DNA of 64,000 nt from Bradyrhizobium nanningense (GTDB taxonomy: Bacteria; Pseudomonadota; Alphaproteobacteria; Rhizobiales; Xanthobacteraceae), in contig NZ_LBJC01000007.1 of the NCBI RefSeq assembly GCF_004114535.1, forward strand, positions 310,001 to 374,000, read 5' to 3'. The position numbers and the translations under genes were made by a program. The number at the start of each line of letters is the position of its first letter. The first letter of the stretch is position 1. Positions 46,136-54,551 of the stretch are shown here, piece by piece. The notes below the pieces were generated by a model. That model was not told the origin of the DNA and did no database searches. It was given only the letters and a program-made list of their open reading frames with translations.

Positions 46136-47175
46136 GGCCGCGCCTGTGCACTTCGCGCCTTGCGATCCAGCCAATCCTGCGCGGCCTGGAAGCGGGTGAG
46201 CCCTGGCACAGTGGCCGCGAGATTGATCGACTGCCATTTCGGATCGAAGCCCGGCGCCTGCAGCCGGTCGACGCGCGAGAACAGATACTCGACTAGGCGC
46301 GCCACGCGTTGATAGCGATTCGAACGTTGCGGCCAGTTGAACGCAACGAGCGCTGTCGGCACCGCGATGGTCGAGATCCGCTCGCCTTGCCTGATAAGAT
46401 TGGGATACTCGCTGGCATCCAGGGTCGCGGGCAGATAGTAGTCCTCGAACTTCCTGTCGTAGTTGACTGGCAGGAACTTGAATCCAGCCTCCCAGCGACC
46501 CTTTACGAAGGCGTCGACGGGTTTCGAGGTGATGAACACGACGGCAGACATCTCGCCTTTGCGCATCTGTTCAAGAGCCACCTGATGCGGAATGAATGTC
46601 TTGTCGATATCGATGCCCAGACGGCTGAAGATCAGTGGTCCTGAATAGGCGGCTGCGGTGCCCAGGGTGTTGAAGTTCACCTTCTTGCCGGCAAGATCCT
46701 GCAGGCTAGTGATTTCAGGCCGCACAAAGATATGCAGCTCGGAGGGGAAGAGATTGAGCAGATACGTGATGCGGCTTCGGATCTGCGGTGCCTGGACCTT
46801 GTATTCTTCGAGCGCATCGGAATTGATGATGGCGGTGTCGACGCCACGCAGATACAGCAGCGCATTCAGATTATCGGTGGCTCCCCGCGTGACGATCGGC
46901 AGGAGATGCAGGTCGGCTCCGTCGTCCACGACGCGAGCCATTTCTGCGGCGAGGCGGATCGGTGCGCCCTCGAGCAGACCGCCGGCGAGCCCGACCGTCC
47001 ACGCGTTCATCCGGTCCTTTTCATTCTCTTGGGGGAGCGACCTTCGGACGGGCTGAGCATCGGCCCTGGCATTTCGCGCCGTTTGCGCTTCCAAGCAGGT
47101 CGCCTGAAGCATCATCGCGACCGGCACCAACGAGGTGAGCAGGAGCAACGAGAGTGATTTTGGCGCTCTGTTCAT
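46132..47175 (-). CDS. TAXI-family TRAP solute-binding protein
   Basis: 347 residues. Signal peptide (SLSLLLLTSLVPVAMMLQATCLEA), then AWTVGLAGGLLEGAPIRLAAEMA, LHLLPIVTRGATDNLNALLYLRGVDTAIINSD, LAGKKVNFNTLGTAAAYSGP and AVVFITSKPVDAF, which fit the TAXI (TRAP-associated extracytoplasmic immunogenic) fold. No TRAP permease gene is nearby, so it is an orphan binding protein. It lies 63 bp after the coiled-coil gene and overlaps the VasI-like gene. Confidence 0.8.
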   Translation of the reverse strand: MNRAPKSLSLLLLTSLVPVAMMLQATCLEAQTARNARADAQPVRRSLPQENEKDRMNAWTVGLAGGLLEGAPIRLAAEMARVVDDGADLHLLPIVTRGATDNLNALLYLRGVDTAIINSDALEEYKVQAPQIRSRITYLLNLFPSELHIFVRPEITSLQDLAGKKVNFNTLGTAAAYSGPLIFSRLGIDIDKTFIPHQVALEQMRKGEMSAVVFITSKPVDAFVKGRWEAGFKFLPVNYDRKFEDYYLPATLDASEYPNLIRQGERISTIAVPTALVAFNWPQRSNRYQRVARLVEYLFSRVDRLQAPGFDPKWQSINLAATVPGLTRFQAAQDWLDRKARSAQARP

Positions 47176-47238
47176 GTCGTTTCCCTTCCGAATCAGCCAC
47201 CGCAGCTCTGGTCCCGCAGGACTGCAACAAATCCACTC

Positions 47239-48870
47239 TCAGCGCTGCAACGCATCCAGCCGCTCCTTCGCTTCGCGAATACCGCCCCGCTGTGCCTTCG
47301 CGTAGAGCTCTCGCGCCTTGGCCGCTTCGCCGCGCGTTCCATAGGTCCCCCAGGCGGACAGAACCGCCGGATCGTATGTCTCCGCGAGCATGAAGGTTGC
47401 CTGCGCAATGTCCTTCTCTGCCGCGAGCTCGAGTACGATCCGCGCGGCACCGATATTTCCCTGATCGAGCAACGCCCTGGCGCGCGGGATCAATCGGGCC
47501 TCCGCCTCGTTTTGGTTTGCGGCAGTCAGCGGCTCCGCGACAGTCGCGTCCACGCTCCGCGTCGCCGGCGAGATCGGGTCTTCATTTGTTTGCTCCACCT
47601 GGAGGCGCGCATCGGTCGGGGTCGATGCCGATGCACGGTCTTTTTGCTTGGCTTCGGTCCCGGCCCGCTCCTGATGCAGCGACTGCCGCAGTTCGGCAAT
47701 CTTCCGGTTCGCTGCCTGTCTCTGCTGCGAGGCCGCATCGTTTGCCTCGCGCAATTGCACGTTCCGGGTTTCGATCTCACGGCGCGTCTCGATAAGTTCC
47801 CTTGTCAGCGCGGCTGCATGCGCCTGGGCCTCCTCGAGAGCGCGGCGTTGTTGTTCGGCATTGGCCGCTACCGCTTGCGCCGCTTTGGCCTGGGCAGCGA
47901 GCTCGGTGTTCTTCTGCCGCTCGTCTTGCAAAGACTGCCGCAGCTCCGCAACCTCCCGACCCAATGTTTCCTGTTGTTCCGCACCCGCAGCTTCCGCCAT
48001 GAGCGATCCGCGAGGTATTCCGGCGAGTTCGCTCGCGAGCGCGGCGGCACGTGACTGCGCCTCGTGGCGCTCTTGCTCGGCGCTCGCCGCTGCCGCCTGC
48101 GCGGCGTTCGCCTGCTTCACGAGGAGGCCACTTTTTTGCCGTTCCTGCTGCAGGGACTGCTGCAGTTCCGCGATCTCCCGCGCCGCCGCATCTCTCTGCT
48201 GCGTGGCAACGTCGTCCGCTTTGCGGGATTGCGCGTTACCGGCGTCGAGTTCGCGGCGGACTCCGGCAAGTTCGTTCGCGAGCTCGGCGTTGCGGGCTTG
48301 CTCCTGTTGAAGTGATTTCTGCAGCTCCTCCGCGGCGATTTCCGCCGTTTGCGTGCGCTGGACTGCCTCGTCGAGCTTTCTGTGCGCCTCGACCAGCTCG
48401 TTGGCGGGCGCTTCAATGCGCGGCGCGTCTTCGTCCAGCCGCGGGCTCGGCTGCACCACGCTTGCTTGCTCCGCCTGCATCGGGGCTTCAGTCGCTTCGC
48501 GCTGAAGGAGCGCCAACGAACCGGTCGTGATTTCCAGCCGCTGATCAAGGCTGACGGCGCTCTTGCCGCCGATGCGCGTCATGTCCGATTGCGCCGTGAA
48601 TGGTGTGAACACGCCGAGCAGGGCAGCGAGGTAGATGACTGGGACCAGAATTGCAGCCGCCACGAGCCATCCGCCCGATTGTTCGTCTTCCGGATCGACA
48701 TCCTCCGTTACGGGGTGCCAATGTGTAGGCGCAGGATTGATTGGAGAGCCGTCCCGCCAGACCCATTGACCCGCCCCAGGTGACCAGTGGCCGACCTCAG
48801 CAGCCCCGGTCGCATCCTCTACCCAGATGTCTTCTCCGCTCCTCGGTGCTGTATCAATTGGTCGCCGCAT
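47239..48870 (-). CDS. Membrane-anchored coiled-coil protein with Sel1-like C-terminus
   Basis: 543 residues. Residues 1-57: small domain (RPIDTAPRSGEDIWVEDATG...WSPGAGQWVWRDG...PTHWHPV). Residues 67-90: one membrane helix. Residues ~160-410: long coiled coil with repeated ELxxSLQxE units near 182, 235, 309 and 393, i.e. tandem ~55-85-residue repeats. Residues ~455-543: helical Sel1/TPR-like part (ARALLDQGNIGAARIVLELA; AKARELYAKAQRGGIREAKE). First gene of the four-gene operon, likely a scaffold. No known family recognised overall. Confidence 0.72.
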   Translation of the reverse strand: MRRPIDTAPRSGEDIWVEDATGAAEVGHWSPGAGQWVWRDGSPINPAPTHWHPVTEDVDPEDEQSGGWLVAAAILVPVIYLAALLGVFTPFTAQSDMTRIGGKSAVSLDQRLEITTGSLALLQREATEAPMQAEQASVVQPSPRLDEDAPRIEAPANELVEAHRKLDEAVQRTQTAEIAAEELQKSLQQEQARNAELANELAGVRRELDAGNAQSRKADDVATQQRDAAAREIAELQQSLQQERQKSGLLVKQANAAQAAAASAEQERHEAQSRAAALASELAGIPRGSLMAEAAGAEQQETLGREVAELRQSLQDERQKNTELAAQAKAAQAVAANAEQQRRALEEAQAHAAALTRELIETRREIETRNVQLREANDAASQQRQAANRKIAELRQSLHQERAGTEAKQKDRASASTPTDARLQVEQTNEDPISPATRSVDATVAEPLTAANQNEAEARLIPRARALLDQGNIGAARIVLELAAEKDIAQATFMLAETYDPAVLSAWGTYGTRGEAAKARELYAKAQRGGIREAKERLDALQR

Positions 48871-49139
48871 GCATCACGCCTCTCTCGACGACAACTGCAA
48901 TGGGGCGGATGGCTCGGCCTGTTCGCATGGCTCGGTGCTCGATCAGAACACGGTAGATCGAAGTAACGTTGGGGCGGCACGCCGCTATGATTAAATTTAT
49001 TAAATATATATAATCCATATAATTTAACTGTATGGCAAGTCAAATTAAATAATTAGTGTCGAGATCCGTCGGCTGCCGACGCCCGGTTTGACGACGGTTC
49101 ATGGAGCAATGTCACTATCCGCCTACGGCTTCGCACCCC
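48871..49139. other. AT-rich non-coding stretch upstream of the coiled-coil gene
   Basis: No gene supported. Bases 48987-49058 are strikingly AT-rich (mostly A and T in runs such as TTAAATTTATTAAATATATA) within otherwise GC-rich DNA, which suggests foreign origin or a strong promoter. Confidence 0.6.
49016..49043 (-). promoter_or_regulatory. Possible sigma-70-type promoter of the four-gene operon
   Basis: On the minus strand TTGACT (49043-49038), a 16-bp spacer and TATATG (49021-49016), close to TTGACA/TATAAT and lying in the AT-rich segment about 150 bp before the coiled-coil gene start. Confidence 0.35.
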
Positions 49140-49368
49140 GCGGCTTGCGCGATGCTGACGTCCATGTCGAGCCGGTCTTTGCGCGCCGCGCCGAACGCCA
49201 CCGTTGCCGTCAACAACAGGCCGGACGAGAGCCGCACCCCGGCGCGGTTGTATTCCTGCACGCGGTAGCGCAGGCCGCCGAGCAGCAGGCAGGCCCCAGC
49301 ATGAACACCGCATTGGTGACGATCGCGTCCGCAATCGAGGCTTTCACCAGCATGTACTGGCCCGCGCG
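49140..49368 (-). pseudogene. Remnant of a cation (Ca2+/H+-type) antiporter
   Basis: One frame reads GQYMLVKASIADAIVTNAVF then ML; after a one-base loss the next frame gives ACLLLGGLRYRVQEYNRAGV followed by RLSSGLLLTATVAFGAARKD. VKASI, (I)VTN, LGxxxLxGGLRYxxQxxNR are typical of the sodium/calcium exchanger (Cax) membrane domain. Both ends are missing; the 5' break coincides with the element at 49369. Lower boundary approximate. Confidence 0.6.
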
Positions 49369-49482
49369 CAGTGTTTTGCCCGACCGGTCAATCCGAGCGC
49401 AGCCGCACTTGTCGTCGCGAGGCCGTTCGAAAAACCCTTATCGATCAAGGGGCCTTCTACTGTGCATGGGGTTGTTTTTCGA
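49369..49482 (+). repeat. Repeated element, copy B (conserved ends, variable middle)
   Basis: Begins CAGTGTTTTGCCCGACCGGT and ends CTGTGCATGGGGTTGTTTTT CGA; shares TTCGAAAA and CTTATCGATCAAGGG with copy A at 44588-44700, while the interior differs. It sits between the antiporter remnant and the 3' end of a dehydrogenase gene. Confidence 0.7.
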
Positions 49483-49523
49483 CTTTTTTGATGTGAGCGC
49501 CGAGAAAAATGTGCAGGCACCGC

Positions 49524-50585
49524 TCACCCCGCCTGCAGGATCTCCGCAATCGCCGCCCCCGCCGCGATGGTGCCGAGCTTGCCGCCGACGTCGCGTGTCG
49601 CCCTGCCCTCGCCAATCGCTTTGGCCACGGCCGCCTCGATCGCACGCGCGGCCTCCTCATAGCGGACGGCGCCGGTCTTCTCGCCGTGCCAGGCGAGCAG
49701 CAGCGCGGTCGACAGGATGAGCGAGACCGGATTGGCGACGTCCTGCCCGGCGATGTCGGGCGCCGAGCCGTGCGCGGCCTGCGCCATCGCGTGGCGGTGA
49801 CCGACATTGAGCGAGCCGCCGAGCCCGAGGCTGCCCGAAAGCTCGGCGGTGAGATCGGACAGGATGTCGCCGAACATGTTGGTGGACACGATGACGTCGA
49901 AACGATCGGGGCGGCGCACCACATGCGCCATCATGGCGTCGACCAGGATGTCGTCGACGCCAAGTCCGGGATAGGCCTTCGCCGCCGCGCGGCAGATGTC
50001 GAGGAACATCCCGTCGCCGATCTTGAGCACATTGGCCTTGTGCACGATGGTGAGATGCTTGCGCCGCTTCATCGCGAGGCGGCAGGCGGCGTGCGCGATG
50101 CGCTCGCAGCACAGCCGCGTGATCCGGCGCAGCGAGATCACGACGTCAGGCGTGATCAGCATCTCGCCATTGCCTTGCTCCAAATTGCGGTCGGCATAGA
50201 AGCCTTCGGTGTTCTCGCGGACCACGACGAGGTCGAAATCACCGATGCGGCCGGGCCTCCCCACATAGGTGCGCGCGGGCCTGATATTGGCGTAGAGGTC
50301 GAGATTCTTGCGAAAATGCCTGGACGGGTTGATCTCGCCATGCGCCTCGTCCTTGAAGTCGAAGGTCGCGGTCGGACCCAGGATCAGGCCGTCGGCAGCG
50401 CGGACGATGTCGAGCAGCTCGGGGCGCACGGTGGTGCCTGATAGCTTCAGGCTCGCATGCCCGACGGCGTGCTCCTCGAGGCGCAGGTTGAGCTGGAAGC
50501 GCTCGGAGGCAGCCCGAAGCACGCCCGCTGTCGCGGTCGTGATCTCGGGTCCGATGCCGTCACCGGGCAGAACGACGATTTGCAT
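49524..50585 (-). CDS. Isocitrate/isopropylmalate dehydrogenase family protein
   Basis: 353 residues from the ATG preceded by GAGGGGAAGCGCC. beta-decarboxylating dehydrogenase fold: VVLPGDGIGPEI, LDLYANIRPAR with the substrate Arg, VVRENTEGFYADR, the Lys of VHKANVLKIGDG, VSTNMFGDILSDL, and GSAPDIAGQDVANP. NAD+ and Mg2+-dependent oxidation of a 2-hydroxy acid (isopropylmalate, isocitrate, tartrate or homologues) is expected. The isolated position and the RENTEG motif favour the tartrate/isocitrate-like branch over LeuB. Divergent from the DHA2 pump. Confidence 0.88.
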   Translation of the reverse strand: MQIVVLPGDGIGPEITTATAGVLRAASERFQLNLRLEEHAVGHASLKLSGTTVRPELLDIVRAADGLILGPTATFDFKDEAHGEINPSRHFRKNLDLYANIRPARTYVGRPGRIGDFDLVVVRENTEGFYADRNLEQGNGEMLITPDVVISLRRITRLCCERIAHAACRLAMKRRKHLTIVHKANVLKIGDGMFLDICRAAAKAYPGLGVDDILVDAMMAHVVRRPDRFDVIVSTNMFGDILSDLTAELSGSLGLGGSLNVGHRHAMAQAAHGSAPDIAGQDVANPVSLILSTALLLAWHGEKTGAVRYEEAARAIEAAVAKAIGEGRATRDVGGKLGTIAAGAAIAEILQAG

Positions 50586-50754
50586 GGCGCTTCCCCTCGT
50601 TGCAGCGACTGGCGCGATCATACGCCGGCGCGAGGCTGCATCGCCCAGCCTTCGCGCATACACATCATGCACGCATATGCCTGTGGAAGCACCGCAGGCC
50701 GTAGTACATGCCAATGTCCCCTCAGCGAGGCCGCCGGAGCAACGCGCCAACGCA

Positions 50755-52143
50755 ATGACAATCACGTTACCTGCCGCCGCGCGCGAGCCTGACCACATCA
50801 TCTCCGATGGCCTTCCGGCCGCCCAGCGGCGCTGGGCGATCGCCGCGATCTTCACCGCGCTCGCGATGGCCTCGCTCGACACCGCGATCGCCAATATCGC
50901 GCTGCCCGCCATTGCCGCCGATCTGCACATCTCGCCGGAGCAGTCGGTCTGGGTGGTCAACGTCTACCAGATCGCGCTGGTGGCGACACTGCTGCCGCTC
51001 GGCGCGCTCGGCGAGATCGTCGGGCACCAGCGCATCTATCTTGGCGGCCTGATCCTGTTCACCATCGCCTCGCTGTTCTGCGCGGTGGCGTGGTCGCTGG
51101 AGAGCCTCTTGGTCGCCCGCACGCTGCAAGGCCTGGGAGCCAGCGGCATCATGAGCGTCAACACGGCGCTGGTCCGCTTCGTCTATCCCGGCAGGATGCT
51201 GGGCCGCGGTTTTGGTCATAACGCGCTGGTGGTCGCGACAGCGTTCACGTTCGGACCTTCGGTCGCCTCCGCCATCCTCGCGCTCGGGCCGTGGCCGTGG
51301 CTGTTCGCCGTCAACATCCCGTTCGGCCTCGTCGCCACCGGCATTGGCTTTGCGATGCTGCCGAAGACTCCGCGCGCCGATCACGGCTTTGATTTTCTCG
51401 GCGCGGTGCTGGCGGCGGCCTGCCTCGGCCTGTTCATCACCGGCATCGGCAGCGCCGCGCACAATCTGTCGCCGGTGGTCGTCGGCCTCGAGCTGGTCGC
51501 GGCGCTCGCGCTCGGCTTGATCCTGACGCGCCGGCATGCCGATCATCCGGCGCCGATGCTGCCGATCGACCTGTTCGCCCGGCCGATGTTCGCGCTGTCG
51601 GCGGCAACGGCCGTGTGCTCCTTCGCCGTGCAAGGCCTCGCCTTCGTCTCGCTGCCGTTCTATTTCGAGGACGTGCTGGGCCGCTCGCAGGTCGAGACCG
51701 GCTTCTTCATGACGCCGTGGCCGCTGGTGGTCGGCATCATGGCGCCGATCGCCGGACGCCTGTCCGACCGCCACGCGGTCGGCCTGCTCGGCGGCATCGG
51801 CCTCGTGCTGCTCGGCCTCGGCATGGCGCTGCTCGCGACGCTGCCGGCCAATCCTGCAATTGCCGACATCATCTGGCGGATGGTGATCTGCGGCATGGGG
51901 TTCGGCTTCTTCCAGGCGCCGAACATGAAGGCGGTGATGTCGAGCGCGCCACCGCACCGCAGCGGCAGTGCCTCGGGCATCGTCGCGACCGCGCGCCTGA
52001 CGGGACAGACGACGGGCGCGGCGCTCGCCGCCGCCTGCTTCGCGCTCGCAGGCCATGACGGTGCGACCTTGGCGCTGGCGCTCGGCGCAGGCTTTGCCGC
52101 GCTCGGCAGCGTGATGAGCTTTTTGCGGCTCGCGGTGAAGTAA
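50755..52143 (+). CDS. DHA2-family MFS drug-efflux-type transporter
   Basis: 462 residues from the ATG of MTITLPAAARE; an ORF extension upstream runs antisense to the dehydrogenase gene and is rejected. Fourteen hydrophobic segments. LDTAIANIALPAIAADL in helix 1, SVWVVNVYQIALVATLLPLG, RTLQGLGASGIMSVN (motif C-like area) and LGRGFGHNALVV are DHA2 (EmrB/QacA) features. Proton-coupled export of toxic compounds likely. Its 3' end nearly touches the convergent radical SAM gene (4-bp gap). Confidence 0.87.
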   Translation: MTITLPAAAREPDHIISDGLPAAQRRWAIAAIFTALAMASLDTAIANIALPAIAADLHISPEQSVWVVNVYQIALVATLLPLGALGEIVGHQRIYLGGLILFTIASLFCAVAWSLESLLVARTLQGLGASGIMSVNTALVRFVYPGRMLGRGFGHNALVVATAFTFGPSVASAILALGPWPWLFAVNIPFGLVATGIGFAMLPKTPRADHGFDFLGAVLAAACLGLFITGIGSAAHNLSPVVVGLELVAALALGLILTRRHADHPAPMLPIDLFARPMFALSAATAVCSFAVQGLAFVSLPFYFEDVLGRSQVETGFFMTPWPLVVGIMAPIAGRLSDRHAVGLLGGIGLVLLGLGMALLATLPANPAIADIIWRMVICGMGFGFFQAPNMKAVMSSAPPHRSGSASGIVATARLTGQTTGAALAAACFALAGHDGATLALALGAGFAALGSVMSFLRLAVK

Positions 52144-52147
52144 TCCG

Positions 52148-53752
52148 TCAAGCCGCCGTCACTCCGACATTCGCCGGAACGACGGTCTCGCCGTCGAGCG
52201 CAGCCAGGCGCGCGTCGATGGCGGCGATGACCTTGCGCGAGAACGGTCCGAGATGCGCGTAGGCCGCGATCATCTGCACGGCGATGCGCGCGGATGACGT
52301 GTCACGCTTGGCGCAGTTCATGAAGGTCTGCCAGAGCGGCCCCCGTGCCTCGGGAAGAGCGGTGACCACCTTGTACACCGTCTCCATCGCCCCTAGCCTG
52401 GCGCGGATATCTCCTTCGGCGAGTTCGGGGCGCTGCCTGGATCGGTCGAGCAGCGTCATCAGGCGGTCGACGCGTCCTGCGTAGGCCGCCGGGCTGTAGA
52501 TGTGCTCCAGCACCCGCTTGTAGTCCATCAGGATGTCGCGTAGCGGGCGCACCGGATCGAAGTTGATGCCGGCCGTGCACTGATCGGCGCCGATGGTCGG
52601 CGCCACATCGTGGCCAGGATGCAGCCGGCCTTCGCGCTCCAGTCGGCGCGTGAGCTGCGTGTTCGGCAAGGCATAGAGCAGGCCGACCATGCTGACGGGG
52701 ATCGCCGCCTCCTCGATAAAATCGATCATCGCTTCGGCCATCGAGACCTTCTCGTTATCGAAGCCGACGATGAAGCCCGCGGTGACGAGCATGCCGGCGG
52801 CGTAGATCTTGTGGATGCTCTCGGCGATGTTGCGCCGCGTGTTCTGCTTCTTCCGCATCGCGACCAGCGTCGCCGGGTCCGGACTTTCGATGCCGACGAA
52901 GATGCCGAAGAAATTGGCCGCCCCCATCAGCTCCAGCAGCTCCGGATCGTCGGCGAGGTTGACCGAGGCTTCCGTGGAGAATTCGAAGGGATAGCCGTGC
53001 GTACGCTGCCATTCGGCGAGCTTTGGCAGGAATTGCCGCAGCGACTTCTTGTTGCCGATGAAATTGTCATCGACGAAGTCGAGATGGCCGCGGTAGCCCA
53101 TCTGGTAGAGCGTCTCGAGCTCGACGAACATCTGCTCGATCGTCTTGGTCCGCGGCACGCGCCCGTAGAGCTCGATGATGTCGCAGAATTCGCAGGTGAA
53201 GGGACAGCCGCGCGAATACTGCACACCGAGATAGAGATAGTCCTCGAACTTGAGCAGGTCGAAGCGAGGCACCGGCGTCTTGGTGACGTCGGCCTGGAAT
53301 TTCGGCGCGGTGAAGACGCCGGAGCGCGCGCCACTTTCCCAGGCCGCGATGAATTGGTCGATGACGCTCTCGGCCTCGCCGAGCACCCGGAAATCGGCTC
53401 GCTCATAGAGGTGGGGGCTCGAGGTGGGATCGGGACCGCCGACCACCACCGGCTTGCCCGCCGCGCGGCAGAGCTCGATCAGGCGCAGCGTGTCGGCCTG
53501 CTGCGGCATCATTCCGCCGGTGAAGACGACGTCGGCCCACGCAAGATCCTCGTCGCTGAGGGACGCGGTGTTGCAGTCGATGAGCCGGACGGTCCAGCTC
53601 TGGGGCAACATCGCGGCAACGGTGATCAGGCCCAAAGGGGCGGCAGGGCGCTTGACGCCCATCACCTTGCAGGATTCGCCAAAGCTCCAGAAGGACTCTG
53701 CCGAGAACAGCGGGTAGAGCATCAGCACGTTGCAGGGACTCGGCACGTTCAT
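52148..53752 (-). CDS. B12-binding-domain radical SAM protein (DUF4070 type)
   Basis: 534 residues; the ATG has AAAGGAGCTCC upstream. N-terminal cobalamin-binding-type Rossmann domain (~1-150: LGLITVAAMLPQSW; VVFTGGMMPQQ; VVVGGPDPTSSP), a radical SAM domain with the 4Fe-4S motif GCPFTCEFCDIIELYGRVPR (Cys triad C-x3-C-x2-C), HLDFVDDNFIGNKK, and a C-terminal DUF4070-like region. Related proteins include HpnP and HpnJ-like hopanoid enzymes, but gene neighbours do not suggest hopanoids. A radical methyl transfer or rearrangement is possible; substrate unknown. Confidence 0.85.
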   Translation of the reverse strand: MNVPSPCNVLMLYPLFSAESFWSFGESCKVMGVKRPAAPLGLITVAAMLPQSWTVRLIDCNTASLSDEDLAWADVVFTGGMMPQQADTLRLIELCRAAGKPVVVGGPDPTSSPHLYERADFRVLGEAESVIDQFIAAWESGARSGVFTAPKFQADVTKTPVPRFDLLKFEDYLYLGVQYSRGCPFTCEFCDIIELYGRVPRTKTIEQMFVELETLYQMGYRGHLDFVDDNFIGNKKSLRQFLPKLAEWQRTHGYPFEFSTEASVNLADDPELLELMGAANFFGIFVGIESPDPATLVAMRKKQNTRRNIAESIHKIYAAGMLVTAGFIVGFDNEKVSMAEAMIDFIEEAAIPVSMVGLLYALPNTQLTRRLEREGRLHPGHDVAPTIGADQCTAGINFDPVRPLRDILMDYKRVLEHIYSPAAYAGRVDRLMTLLDRSRQRPELAEGDIRARLGAMETVYKVVTALPEARGPLWQTFMNCAKRDTSSARIAVQMIAAYAHLGPFSRKVIAAIDARLAALDGETVVPANVGVTAA

Positions 53753-54090
53753 GGAGCTCCTTTTGTGTCGGCGCAGTGTACCAAAGCGCCCGCGTCTTGC
53801 ACCCCGGCAAAAGGGACAAACTGTCGCCATGGCGCAAGCCGCGATCCGGTCGGGAACCGGCCTTCACGGCCGGACGTCGCCTAAAGCCGCGAATTGGCGC
53901 CCATGGAAGAGTCGTCAACCCGAATCGATTGCGAAGGGATGAGGCAAAACAGCGCCCCGGTCCATACTCTCAAGCGGCGCGGCAATGCATCCCGGCTACC
54001 CCTCGGACTGTTGATTTGAACAGTTCCAGTTTGCCGGACACATTGCGCGCCTGAGTTCAATCGGTGGATTGGGCCAATCAGGGGACTGCG
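53753..54090. other. Divergent non-coding stretch before iorAB
   Basis: 338 bp without a supported gene. A small GAACCGGCCTTCACGGCCGG hairpin-like repeat near 53860 is visible. Must contain promoters for the radical SAM gene and the hydroxylase operon; no operator recognised. Confidence 0.4.
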
Positions 54091-54540
54091 ATGGCAAACC
54101 TAACAATCAACGGAAAAACCTTCACCCTCGACGTCGAGCCGGACACGCCGCTGCTCTGGGCGATCCGCGAGAATGCCGGCCTGACCGGCACCAAATACGG
54201 TTGCGGCATTGCACAATGCGGGGCCTGCACGGTTCACATCGAAGGCGTCGCCACCCGCTCCTGCGGCGTCTCGGTCGGCGAGGCCGAGGGCAAGAAGATC
54301 ACCACGATCGAGGGGCTCGCCTCTGGGGGCACGCTGCACAAGGTGCAGGAGGCCTGGATCGCCCAGGACGTGCCGCAATGCGGCTATTGCCAGAGCGGCA
54401 TGATCATGGCGGTGGCGGCGCTGCTGAACGAGAAGCCGAAACCGACCGACGCCGACATCGACGAGGCCATCACCAACATCTGCCGCTGCGGCACATTCCA
54501 GCAGGTGCGCGAAGCGATCCACACGATCGCCAGCGCGTAA
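54091..54540 (+). CDS. iorA: Molybdenum hydroxylase small subunit, (2Fe-2S) protein
   Basis: 149 residues from the ATG of MANLTINGK. Plant-type [2Fe-2S] domain [17 protein letters not shown] and a second helical cluster domain [10 protein letters not shown] with [14 protein letters not shown]. Same architecture as the small subunit of isoquinoline 1-oxidoreductase and one-subunit aldehyde dehydrogenases. It relays electrons from the molybdenum site of the next gene (11 bp away). The iorA name reflects family only; the substrate is not known. Confidence 0.9.
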   Translation: MANLTINGKTFTLDVEPDTPLLWAIRENAGLTGTKYGCGIAQCGACTVHIEGVATRSCGVSVGEAEGKKITTIEGLASGGTLHKVQEAWIAQDVPQCGYCQSGMIMAVAALLNEKPKPTDADIDEAITNICRCGTFQQVREAIHTIASA

Positions 54541-54551
54541 GGAGCCGCCCC

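Noticed and set aside
52148..53752. Assignment of the radical SAM protein as hopanoid methylase HpnP
   Set aside because: The motif region CEFCDIIELYGRVPR is shared across the wider DUF4070 group; there are no hopanoid genes nearby and the N-terminal sequence does not match HpnP as I remember it.
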